A DNA stretch of 64,000 nt, from the NCBI GenBank assembly GCA_024509875.1, contig JAMPIV010019840.1, forward strand, positions 124,001 through 188,000, written 5' to 3'. A program made the position numbers and the translations under genes. The stretch is from Oreohelix idahoensis (lineage: Eukaryota; Mollusca; Gastropoda; Stylommatophora; Oreohelicidae). Numbering within the stretch: position 1 is the first letter of the stretch; every line of letters starts with the position of its first letter. The notes under the pieces were generated by a model. That model was given only the letters and a program-made list of their open reading frames with translations. It searched no databases and was not told where the DNA came from. Positions 27,601 through 38,707 of this stretch are shown here, piece after piece.

Positions 27601-28096
27601 GTACAAAGTCGGGCAATTTGTTCGGTGCGAAGATGTTTGAAAAATTTTGTAATTCCCCACAATTTTGAAATGCTGTAACTCGGTTGTTTGATGTCCGATT
27701 TTTAAAATTTAACAAGGAAATTTCTTGGCTTAAGGACATCAATTAAGATCTATAAACAAAGACACTGTAAAAACAAAATGAAAAATCAGTTTGTGGTACC
27801 TACATTAACGTTTACAGTTTGTCTCAGCTGACATCTTAGAGTGGAACAAGTCACTGTTCGATGGCGCAGGGCTGACAACAAGAGGTACCGGTCATCATGT
27901 CTATTGGTGCATCTAGGGCGACCTGGCCGGTGGCGATCCTCCACACTTCCTGTGGCCTGAAATCTCTCCAAAATTCTTTGGATAGTAGAGTGTGACACTG
28001 CAAGCCGTTAGAAACCTCACGGACAGATAAACCACTTTCAACCCACGCTATAGCCCTCATTCTTTGTAAGGTGTCAAGACTTCTTCTCAGTGGCAT
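24612..28096 (-). pseudogene. Tc1-2 transposase, split by G1
   Basis: DD34E transposase on the minus strand. The N-terminal part (28096 down to 27810) carries the paired helix-turn-helix (MRAIAWVESGLSVREV, STIQRILERF) and the GRPR hook. The C-terminal part (25218 down to about 24612) carries FTDESRF (first Asp), DDNARPHQA (second Asp) and SPDLSPIEHLWD (Glu). G1 lies between them at the VNV/SQST segment. Additional frame breaks occur in both parts. Confidence 0.9.
25219..27802. mobile_element. GGTACC-ended DNA transposon G1
   Basis: 2.58-kb element with inverted ends TAGGTACCACAAACTG (25219) and CAGTTTGTGGTACCTA (27787-27802). It is flanked by a 7-bp duplication, cattaac (25212-25218, 27803-27809; one adjacent base is ambiguous, so 7 or 8). 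Shares terminal TAGGTACCACAAA with G2. No transposase was recognised. 25845-26535 looks exon-like: a frame ends at a GTAAGT donor (25970) and resumes after a long pyrimidine tract and acceptor (26394). Confidence 0.8.
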
Positions 28097-28459
28097 GGTT
28101 TTTGCAAGTGATGAAACTACCCTAAGTCTGCTGATTGTAAAACAAATTAAGAGTGAACTCTGTTCACGAAAAGTCGCCATTGCACGTGGAATGTCAATCA
28201 GCACTATTAATTCACCTGTTTGGTTGTACGAAAGTTTGAAAAAACATTAAAAATGTGAATTTATGGTCAGCAAACCAAATTGCACGTGATCACCATGGTT
28301 GTCAGTGAGTTGTTTTTATGCTTAACATGCATAGAGGACTGTCAGAGGAAGACATTGCACCCATTTTTACTAAAAACTTCCTTCATTTAATCATTCTATG
28401 CGCTTACATAAAAGTGTATTGAAAATAAAAGGGTGGCCCTTGACTTTTGACGAGTAGTA

Positions 28460-29248
28460 TATGACAATTTCAGAGGAAATAATAATCGTGATAAACCTCA
28501 ACACAAGAAAAAGAGATCATACCACCAGGGTAACTGTACAACAAGAGCCTCATGGTGCTAGCAATCAAGTGAATGATAAAAAAAAAACTATAATGCTGTC
28601 ACTTGTTCTGCACAACATTATTTGAACTGACCACGGTAACTACTTTAAGTTGTGGTCACCCTCTTCCTGCTGCAGTTGCACATGACAGGAGAGGATCGCT
28701 TATCTTGTATAAAGGTCTTGTGGATAATAACCCAGTCTCAGTGCTTTTTGATTCTGGGTGCACTACTATTGGGGTTAAGCAATCTTTGATAGATCCTCGC
28801 TGTGCCACAGGAAAAGTGGTTAAATGTGTAACATTTGGTGGCACAGTAGAAAATTACTCGACTGCTATAATTCACATTGCTACTCCTTTCTTTATGGGAG
28901 ATGCCCACGCGTGTCTGTTACCTAATCCTATTGCGGATCTTATAATCGGTCGTATTCACGGGGTTAAGGAATGTACCCCGCAGCAAATTGCCGCCTAGGA
29001 AGAACGGAATATCCAAACAGCCAATGTGGTTGTAACAAGAGCACAAGCTCTTGTTCCTCAAACTTCATCTACTGAAGTTAATGAAGTTGGTAGCCAAGAT
29101 GATCACTTGGTGATTTCGCATGACTCGTTTGTGAAACTACAAGAAAAAGATCCGTCTTTAAAGAAATTCTTTCTTCTCGCTAAAAACAGTGATCCGAATC
29201 AGGATACAAATCGCAAATCATATATCACTATGAAGAATGGTATACTAG
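28460..29248 (+). pseudogene. A2 gag tail, Cys/His cluster and protease
   Basis: Resumes A2 after Tc1-2. A short basic gag tail (28460-28530) is followed near 28594-28665 by a Cys/His cluster like A1's (Cys, then 13 residues, then CGH). The retropepsin follows: FDSGCTTIG near 28747, and LIIGRIHG near 28948. TAG at 28996-28998 stands where A1 has Trp, consistent with a TGG to TAG change. The frame then enters the integrase N-terminal linker (KNGIL) and stops at G2. Confidence 0.8.
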
Positions 29249-31696
29249 TAGGTACCACAAAGTGATTTTTGTTTGCACAGAAGCACCAGAGAAAAAAATG
29301 CAGTTTGGAAGCTCTAGGAAAACCATGAAATTGGGTACTTAATTTTTAAAAATCGGACAAAAAATAAAAAAGTTACTGCATTTTAAAATGTGTATGTACT
29401 TTCACAAAGTTAAAAAAGTTACATCACACCAACTTCAGAGTGCTCCCGTTTTCTTAAATATAATCTTAGAACCTTCTCTGATAAACAGCATACAGTCTGC
29501 AATACACTGATCACATACAGAAAACTATAGGGCTATATCATGAATAATTATCAATATATTTTAGACCAAATATTGCAAATCATTACCAAAAAATGTAGTA
29601 TTTTGCATGTTCATCAATTTTCACAACATCATATTTCAAAAAAATATAAAAGGTACAAGCTTTAAATTTGTACATATCAATCTGCATACTACACACATAT
29701 ATCTCAATTTTTTTAACAGGATTTAAACATCTATTTGTTCTTGTATAATTTTTTAAAAATGTGTCCAGAGGCCAATTTGTCCCATGGGAAGAAAAAAATG
29801 TGAAAATGAAGAAAAATTTTTTTTTTTAAGATACTGTCCATATTTCATTAAAAAAAATGTGTAGGCAATAATTAACAACATCTAAACAATAATTAACAAC
29901 ATCTAAACGCTATATTTATTTTTAAACAACTGGTTATTAGCATTTAAAAAGACATTTTTAAACTGGAGGAGAATGATCGTGGTGCACTCCTTCCCTGCGA
30001 GAGGGCAATGACGCCTCAAAACCTAAATGCTTCAGAAGTCCAAAATACAATTCTTTGATATTTCCTAAAAGTTTAATGTCCTTATCATTCAATATTAATT
30101 TTCTGTATCTTAACTGAGCCTTAAGATTTCTATTCTAAGGGCATTTCGTCCTTTACAAATTGTATCCACATCCTCCTTTGTGGTGCACAGACCCCTATGG
30201 CTAATGATTGTGTTATATAACTCTAACTTCTTCTCTGCATTTTTAACATCTTTCTCTTTTTTCCTCCTATTGTTGTCAGTTATTCGCTGTTTGATTTTTT
30301 TCTTTAACTGCCCTCTCTGATTCTTTACTTCGTTTCTTCCATTCCAGTCTATTATAGTATTACATTACTCGTGTTTAGGGTTAACACTAACTTCAGGGTT
30401 AACACGAACCCTAATCCTAAACCTAACTGCTACGAAAGAACACATAACTACACATATTCACTATGGAGCAAAAAGGTACGAGTAATAGGAAATTACAATA
30501 TTATATTATAATATATTATATATAGCTACCGCGGCTCCTATTTTATGAAAGCTGTTTATATATATTTCTTCTTTTCGGGGAATTTTAAGACTATCAACTA
30601 TTGGCTGCGAGTCCGGACATTTCAGTACAGCATCAGCAGCTTTAATTATGGCATTGTCCGGTCTCCTAGCCTTGACTCGATATGTCGGCAAATGGCTTTG
30701 GCCTTGCGATATCCTTCGCTTTTGAGATATAATTCACCCTATTGTGTTGCAAAATAAACCTTCATTCAATTACACATTAATCAAAACATGCATTTTTTAT
30801 TCAGATTGGTAACTTTCTTAGCTTTTCAAGCTCGTGAAATAATTAGATTGATGCGTGAATGTCTTAAGTGTTGATAACACATTCATTTCACGCTGTTACA
30901 ACTATGTGATCGTGTTAAATTGCTAAATAATATTAAAACTATTGTAAAGTTTACATTTAAAGTTCAAAACATTCTTAATAAGTGATATACTTACGTATAG
31001 TCATCTTCAAATCAGAAGATGTGATGAAGTTTGAGCACGAACCAACATAAGTGGCATGCCGAGTTTGATCAACATAGGGACTTATCACGGTCGATGTAAC
31101 AGCCTCGCTCTGCATTTTTCGCTAAAATTCTTGACTGAGAGAGCGTTACTAAAAGTCAAATCGCTTCACCAGCAAACATCAAAAATCTTTGATATTTTAC
31201 AGGAATAAATAAAAATGGCTCCTGAATCTTCTCATACCATGCAAGGAATTATAACACACCTTAAAATGTCAAATCTTGTAAAATTGCGACTTCACTTCGA
31301 TAAATCGACGTCTTCCACTTTGTTTTCTCCAGCTTGCATTAAACGAAATTAATGCTATGGATCTGACCCGCCTAATGGTGAAAACCGTATGCAAATCAGA
31401 CGTTTGCTGGTCAAGCGATCCTCATTTGAATGAAGCGGGGTGAGACGAAAACGTTCGGAGCCGTAGCAAACTACGCGTAACGCTGCTGTTCGTTTTTATT
31501 AGTAAAAAAATACTTCAATAGCTTTCATTTTTTTTAAATTAATACATTTCAAAAGAGAAGAAGATAAAGAGTATCGTGATATAAATTTTATTTCAATCCG
31601 CTTAATAGCAAAGGGGCAGTGATGACTTAAACTTGATGAATTTCCCAAAGTTTTCTCCACTGGCAACAGCTCAGAGCGGGCGGTTTGGGGTACCTA
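29249..31696. mobile_element. GGTACC-ended DNA transposon G2
   Basis: 2.45-kb element with TAGGTACCACAAAGTG at the left and GGGGTACCTA at the right. 7-bp duplication atactag at 29242-29248 and 31697-31703. The host integrase frame resumes exactly after it. Same family as G3 but in the opposite orientation: the left end of G2 (29249-29340) is the complement of the right end of G3. Holds a small conserved frame starting MAPESSHTMQG near 31215, with one stop, also present in G3. Confidence 0.85.
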
Positions 31697-32903
31697 ATAC
31701 TAGTGCGTATGGTACAACACTCAGACACGTCTATGCACTCTCAAATTCTTGTGCCTAAGAGTATAAGAGCCCTGATTCTTCAACATGCACACGATTCTCA
31801 GTGTGCTGGACACATGGGTTTTTCCCGAACTAAGTCGAGAGTTCTGGGGTCTTTCTTTTGGCCATTCGTCAATAAAGACATACGAATTTATTGCCAGTCT
31901 TTCAAAATATGTCAAGAGGTAAAATCTAGAGGTCCACGGCATGCTGCGCCTATTCAGGCTGCAGATATTTCTATTAGGCCGTTCCAGAAGATGGCCATAG
32001 ATATCATTGGCCCTTTTAAGACTAAATCGGCCAGGGGACATCAATTTATCCTCACGGGCATTGATATGTGCACGTGTTGGGCAGAGGCTATTCCTCTTAA
32101 GAGCATTTCCACTGCTGATATCGCAGATGCTCTTTGGCTTATATTTTCTCGTTTAGGTTTTCCTGGGGAAATATTGTCAGACCATGGCACACAATTGATA
32201 TCAGAGACAATGTCGCAGGTGATGTCTACCCTGCACATTAAAAGATCTTTGAGTAGTATTTATCACCCAATGTCTAATGGGTTAGTTGAGCGTCTTAATA
32301 GAACACTCAAGAACTTACTTGGGAAGATAACTGAGGATCATCCTCAGGATTGGGACAGGGTCCTACCCGCGGCTCTCTTTTCCTTTAGGGAGGTCCCTAA
32401 TGAACATACAGGATTTTCTCCTTTTGAACTTGTCTTTGGCGCGCGACCGCGCAGCCCTATGTTTTTGCTGCATGATCTTATAACTGCTGATAATATCGAC
32501 AATGACACACAATCTTCATATGAGTATGTCATTGCTCTCAGGAGGAAGATTATTGAAGCATGCAAGTTTGCAAGTTAGCAACTTCCTCATCCGAATTTGC
32601 TAAGGAAAAGGCAAGGCTATTTGCTAATAAGAAGTGACGCCTACGTCAACTTTGTCCTGGAGACAAAGCGTTTGTTTTACTTCCTTTGAGAGAAAACAAG
32701 ACTTCTTATTACATGGAAAGGTCCATATACGATAGTCTCGAAAAGTTCCGATGTCGACTATGTTGTCAATATTGATGGAAGGCATAAAACCTTCCATATA
32801 AATATGCTTACGGAATACCATGAACGACCAGACTATTTGCAGCCTATTTTCCAGGCTACGGACGATGCTCCAGTCCAACATAGCCTAGTCATATCTCATC
32901 CCT
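31697..32903 (+). pseudogene. A2 integrase
   Basis: Integrase placed before RT, as in A1. The zinc-binding region reads HAHDSQCAGHMG then YCQSFKICQE; relative to A1 the first Cys of the HHCC pair has become Phe. The core is complete: MAIDIIGP, LSDHGTQ, NGLVERLNRT (D, D, E). The frame breaks at 32578; beyond it the GP(F/Y) part (WKGPYT near 32716) is readable only by changing frames. Confidence 0.88.
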
Positions 32904-34398
32904 GTCAGTTATACAGGATGAGGAAACTAATTTTTCGGATGTTAATCTACCTCTTCCTGTGATTCCACTTACTTCTACGGAATCATGGAGAAACGTTACT
33001 GTTTCGTCTAATTTGTCTTTTGATGAACAGCGACAAGTATCTTCTACGCTACAAGCATTTCAGGATGTCCTTACCGACATTCCTGGACATACAGATGTCG
33101 TTGAGCATGACATCATACTTACTGATCATAATCCGATCAGAGTAAGACCGTATCCTATTCCTATTCATTTTCAAGCACAAGTCGAGAAAGAATTGGATGA
33201 AATGATACAATTAAAAATAATTGAACCATCCACCTCAGCATATTCTTCATCCATGGTTATTGTTCGAAAGAAAGACAATAACATACGCCTTTGCGTAGAT
33301 TATCGCAAATTGAACCAAGTTACGAAGTTTGATGACGAACCTATGCCTTTATTAGAAGATCTGCTTACTAGACTTTCTAACTCTCGATTCTTTACTAAAC
33401 TTGACTTGTCAAAAGGCTATTGGCAAGTTCCATTAACTGAACGCGCCAAACCTCTCACTGCTTTCTCAACACCTAGGGGTTTGTTTCAGTGGAATTTTAT
33501 GCCTTTCAGGCTTATGAACGCCCCGGCTACTTTCGTACGCATGATGCATCGAATTCTCTCAAATCGTTCAGATGTCATTGCATACTTAGACGACATCTGT
33601 CTTTTCAGTAATACTTGGGAAGAACACTATTTGGGTCTAAATGAATTATTATCTACTCTACGCGAGCATAATTTGACTGCAAAACCCTCTAAAGCCTATG
33701 TTGGGTTTAGTGAAATTTCTTTCCTGGGTCATCGGGATGGTCATGGTCTATTGAAGACAGAGGACCAAAACATTTCTAAGATATTAAATATCTCTGTACC
33801 TAAAACAAAAAAACAAGTATGTAGTCTATTGGGATTAATACAATTCTACGAAAGATTCATCAGGAATCTATCCTCTATCATGGCACCACTCTCAACCCTA
33901 TTGAAGAAAGGGTCTCCTAACATGGTGCGCTGGTCTCATGAATGTCAAGCTTCATTGGATCAGATTAAGAATTTGTTCTCATCCCCACCTATCTTAAGGC
34001 TACCTATTGCTGATAAGACTTTTGTTCTTCGTAGTGATGCCTTATCCACAGGGATCGGAGCGGCACTAATGCAGGAGTATTCAGGAACTCTGCATCCTGT
34101 AATGTATATCTCTAGGAAGCTAAATGCGGCAGAAAGGAATTACTCGGTTTTAGACCGTGAACTGTTGGCTATGGTTTGGTCAATCCTTAAGTTACAAAGA
34201 TTTCTTCTTGGTGCGCATTTCGTTGTGGAAACAGACCAAAAAGCTCTTACAGCTATTCAGTGTAAGAATTTGAAGAGCTCGAGATCTACTCGGTATGCTA
34301 TTGCTCTTCAACCTTTTCATTTCACGGTGCGAGCTATCCGTGGTCTGGATAATGTGATGGCAGACATATTGTCTAGATGCCCACATGAGTCCACTTAA
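32904..34398 (+). pseudogene. A2 reverse transcriptase and RNase H
   Basis: Intact frame of about 498 codons. RT: LCVDYRKLNQ, KLDLSKGYWQ, MPFRLMNAPATF and YLDD. RNase H: RSDALS, DRELLA, ETDQKAL and MADILSR. It shares MPFRL with A1. The upstream limit is where the frame becomes open and matches A1 (SVIQDEE). The protein is part of a broken polyprotein, so it is listed as a pseudogene although this segment itself is open. Confidence 0.9.
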
Positions 34399-35207
34399 GT
34401 CTTGTGTCCTAGATATTCTTGATACACTGCTAGACTTATGTCTCTTCACTATAGCAATATATATATTAACACATTTGTTGTCACTTTAGAGTGGTAAATT
34501 AATTCTTTTCTTTCTCTACTACCATCTTTAGTGTAATGGAGAAGGTTACGTTGACATATATAAAGGTCAAAAAAATTAATGCGGCCACATGTAATACTTA
34601 AACATGTAATTATAGTATATTATAGCATATTGCTAATTATGTCATTTATATTGTTCTCAGTACAATCATGAAGTTGCCATATACCTTCCTTACGATCAAT
34701 GTGGATGATGCTTTCATCGATCCTCGAGATACAGCATTGATTTATTCCATATGGAGGGCATCTTCTATTTGTTAGATATATGTATATATATATAATGACT
34801 TTCAAATTTTGATTATGTCCATCCATTAGATGATAGTCATTAGATAACATGATACTTCTATAGATTTATATGTTTATATGACTTTTCCATTTATGTTGTC
34901 ATTGGCATTGCTATAATATCACATTTGTTGATATGTATGTGATTTTTGTTAGCATCGCCAGCAACTGAGATGTTTATTTGATGGTACCTTCCGGATATAT
35001 TTTCTCTTATCTTATGAAGTGATTTTTGTTTTCACTAGACGCTCTATTGTGCGTCGATTGGGTCTGACATTATGTCGTTATATGTATATTGATCCTTTCA
35101 TCGGCGCATCATTCATGCGTTATGAGCATGTTATACCTTGCTCATTGATGTCTTTCACACAAAAAAATGAGTTTCATTTTTTTTTTTATCCGGAGGGTGC
35201 GGTAGTC
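34399..35207 (+). other. 3' untranslated region of A2
   Basis: AT-rich. The last bases before the LTR (CGGAGGGTGCGGTAG, 35191-35205) are purine-rich and may be the polypurine tract. Confidence 0.55.
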
Positions 35208-36366
35208 TGTTGCTGTCGTTTTTGACGGTTTCAATAGACGTAAATCTATGTAATAATTTTGTGATGATCTAAGATACATAACTGTATGTTAACTCCCTGG
35301 GACAGGTTTATTTAGGGTTATCTACCCTTGGTTGGTCATTGTGTTGACCTGTCTTAAGTCGGGGGTCAGCTGTTCTCAGTTCTGTTCTGTCCACGCATGC
35401 GCTAGTCTTTTAAGCGTGAATCTGAGAACTTCCGTCTGGTGTGATGAGCTGGGTTCTGTCCGGACGAAGACGTCCGTTGTTCTTCTCTGCATTATCTGGG
35501 GAAAGATAGTCTTCTGTGTGACTGTAATGTCAGTGATTCTCCCCAGAGTTATTCTGTTCGTCTGGATTGATGACAGTTGTTATTAAGTGTAGTTTTTGGA
35601 TTTCTGGTAAAGGTAAAATAACTTTATTATTACGCCTATGGCAGAACATTTAGTATGAACCTGTGAGTAGCGCTCACAGTTCTTTGTTATACAGAGTCCA
35701 TTATGTGTGCTCGATGGAGCGAGGTTAGAATAATCATCTAACAGTATGACAGAAGTCCAGTGGAGAGATTAATTTTAAAACCGCAGGTTGGCGGTAGGCT
35801 ATATTTTCGGTATGGATGATAATGCCTACCTTTGAAAATTACACAGTTGTTCATCAACCATTTCGGACGCCATATTTGAGCAGAAGCTATATTTTCGGTA
35901 TGGATGATAATGCCTACCTTTGAAAATTACACAGTTGTTCATCAACCATTTCGGACGCCATATTTGAGCAGAAGAAGAAATGTCTGGCAGATGAAGCCAG
36001 ATGAAGTCTTAACTTTCTACTACACAAGTTCATAGGCTTTGATGTTGATTATCTGGATCCGCCTTATCGTGCGGTACCAGTATATATTTGTTAAAGGTCT
36101 ACCTGACGCGCTTAGTCAGAGGCCCTGAGCTACCGGTACTGTAAGAAAGCATGTATATTGTCAAGCCAGCTTTACTAGCATTATACATACGAGCTATGCA
36201 GAAGTGACTATGCTCGATGTTTACATTCATTAATACACATGAACTGTCCATAATCCTTTGTGCCATTGACTGTGTTGTCAGTCAACGTACTGTTGCCGTA
36301 TTAAATGTTGAAGAAAAGGCCAGCTGCATTATAACCATCTATGACTTCTACGTGTGGTGGAGTGAG
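35208..36366 (+). repeat. 3' LTR of A2, truncated
   Basis: Matches 19725-21155 minus the SINE. It has a private tandem duplication of about 87 bp (35802-35972, unit starting ctatattttcggtatgg) absent from the 5' LTR. It stops about 310 bp short of the inferred LTR end. Confidence 0.85.
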
Positions 36367-36381
36367 TTTGTGTGTCTCTGA

Positions 36382-37600
36382 TACTACCACTTACGACCTC
36401 AAACATATCTCTTTTACTATTATGAATGTAGCTACGTTAAAAGTCTAGGGTACTGAAATGTAATGTGTTGTAGTAGAATATACAAACACACACAGATAAT
36501 TAATAAGTCTAATAATATTAATAAAATTCTATAACACACTGAACTAACTCAGACTGTTTTAGTTTCAATATTAAAATTTTTTTCTAAATTTATTTGTTCT
36601 GAACCAAGGTGTTATTTTGGTCAGAACATATGAAATATTATGGAGTTATAGATGGAATGCATAAATATATGGCATAATAAAATGGAATGTGTGTACATAG
36701 GTATTTTATAAGACTGGTTAATATTAATTATGTTTATAATGTCTCTGGGAGAACTATTACTGGATGTGCTGTTGGGGTGGTGTCATCACACCCACTCTGT
36801 GACTAGAACTAGCTTTGTCCATTGTCTTATAAACTTTAGAAAATGTTCTATTTCACAAGGATTCAGTCTATTTTTAGGAGGAATATTTGTGGTGGTTTTA
36901 TAAAATGGTGAATCTTCAGCAGGCCACCTAATCACTCATCTTGTCTGTGAAGATCTATGCTGGATTTCCGTGGCCCACTCCTCTCTATAGCTGGAGTACG
37001 ATGCTAGACTGCACCGACACAAACGTTAGGAGGCACACACATCTGCCTGTAGATTCGTGATAAGGTATGTAGCACTACCACTAGTGCCACAACAGAAACT
37101 CACAATTCTGAAACAAAAGTTGTGAGGTGTGTCAGTAATCTACCTACTGCACCACTCTTACACACAGCACAACACGACACTACACAGAATGGGTCAGATC
37201 TCTCTGACCCACACAGCACATCTTACCCAGTTGTTCTCATATAGTATCAGTTCCCCAAGACTGCATGGCATCTGATATATGTTTAATAGTTTACTCTTTC
37301 CTTCAATAAGATAGGTAATATGTTCCCACTGATCTCAATAATAGATCCGCCTTCCATAGTCTTCGTTAGGCGTCCATATATTTTTTGTTTGTCTCTAGAC
37401 CCTGAACGTGGGCTGGGGACCTAGAGCGAGCACTTACTTGTCGTAATCATTTTATATGATATGGCAGTATCAATTACTCAAATATTTAAAATATACAAGA
37501 TAAATGCTTTCATTCTTACCAGAATTCAGAATTAAGAACACAGTTAAGGCTAGCAAAACTCAGCTGAGCTGCTGGCTCTATTATGGCGTCCCACTAAATG
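36382..37600 (-). repeat. 3' LTR of element B (left end truncated)
   Basis: Aligns from TACTACCACTTACGACC with 42503-42819 and 44120-44743, the 5' LTR of B. The first ~112 bp of the LTR (42391-42502) are missing here. The right boundary is not resolved; a CCCACTA at about 37590-37596 may mark it. Confidence 0.7.
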
Positions 37601-38707
37601 TATAGAATATCTTCTCGGAAAAAACACCACTGGAATTTACTACTGTGTCTCTGGACAGACTTATGTCAAATGGCAAAAATGCGTGTGTCTCTCCCCGCTA
37701 ATATGAATACATTTGTCCAATCACAGACTTCCCCCCTAACTTTTCAAATCTTCTAACCAAAAGTCAAATTTCAGTCAGATCTCAGTCAAGTGTATATTAT
37801 TGTCTGTTGGTCCGTCTGTCTCTACTTGGTTTTTTCACAAAAACACACTTGTTTCTTGGACCAACTACACGCAACACCCTACATAAATCTGCCTCCTAAG
37901 TTATTTTTAGCCACTATCTACCGAGTTTGCCCCGCTAGTTCATTGCAGTTTGATTTTGCATTTTTAGTCCACAAGGACACCCAAATTGAGACTTTAGTGA
38001 AATATGCACTTATAACTGTTTGCCAGTCTGATGGGAACAATACGGTCTTTCGTCAATATCTTCCATGTTATCTGTCCGTCTGTATAAATTAAAGTATATT
38101 ATTTCCCTGCTTAAGATGGGCTATCATACTAGCTAGGTTTTATATTCATAACTTTATTATTAAGAAAAATATATTTTTTCTCAAGGTTAGTTTTTTTAAA
38201 TATGTTCTCGAACCTTCTCCACGGCGTTTGCCGCTGAATTCAAATAAAACAACCAAGTATCGTAAAACGTCCAAGAAATGACTGTTTCGAATAAGAGCTA
38301 AGGTCTTTTCTGTCCATTTCCTTACATTGTGTTAACTAGTGACGTGAATTTTTTCCTCTTTTATTACCAATTGCGTCTTTTTGCATTTCTAGATTCAAAC
38401 ACGTGTTCAGTCATATTTTTCCTTTTTTATATCTCCGTTATCCTCCCGTCTACAAGAGTAAACCGTTTCGTCTGCATGTTTAACTAGTTAGTTTCAATGG
38501 CCGTAGGAAACGCTGGCGTAGGCAAGCATGTATCCTAGTATCTTATGCATTATTTTATCCCTACATGTTATCTTTATAATTGGAGTTATTTTAACGTTGT
38601 ATCACTGCATTTTTCACCACACATCCCTTACCTGAGAACATGCAATAATGCAAGTTCCAAAACCAGTGATACACATAGATAAAATTAATCTCACGCCTAC
38701 CACTACT
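37601..38707. other. Probable 3' untranslated region of element B
   Basis: Lies between the RNase H stop of B and its 3' LTR. No integrase and no other domain was found here on either strand. Confidence 0.5.

Larger units (their letters stand above)
24295..28457 (-). mobile_element. Tc1-like element Tc1-2, interrupted by G1
   Basis: Inverted ends CTACTCGTCAAAAGTCAAGG (24295) and the complement at 28438-28457. TA is duplicated at 24293-24294 and 28458-28459. Without G1 it is about 1.57 kb, normal for Tc1. It sits in the gag tail of A2. Confidence 0.92.
19725..36366 (+). mobile_element. Gmr1-like LTR retrotransposon A2, with nested insertions
   Basis: Plus-strand relative of A1. 5' LTR 19725-21464, 3' LTR 35208-36366 (truncated). 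Domain order is gag, protease, integrase, RT, RNase H, the same as A1. Insertions: SINE (20721-21081), Tc1-2 (24295-28457), G1 within Tc1-2 (25219-27802), G2 (29249-31696). Several frameshifts and stops show it is older than A1. Confidence 0.85.

Noticed and set aside
37790..38092. 100-codon plus-strand frame downstream of element B
   Set aside because: Lies in a probable untranslated region and has no domain.
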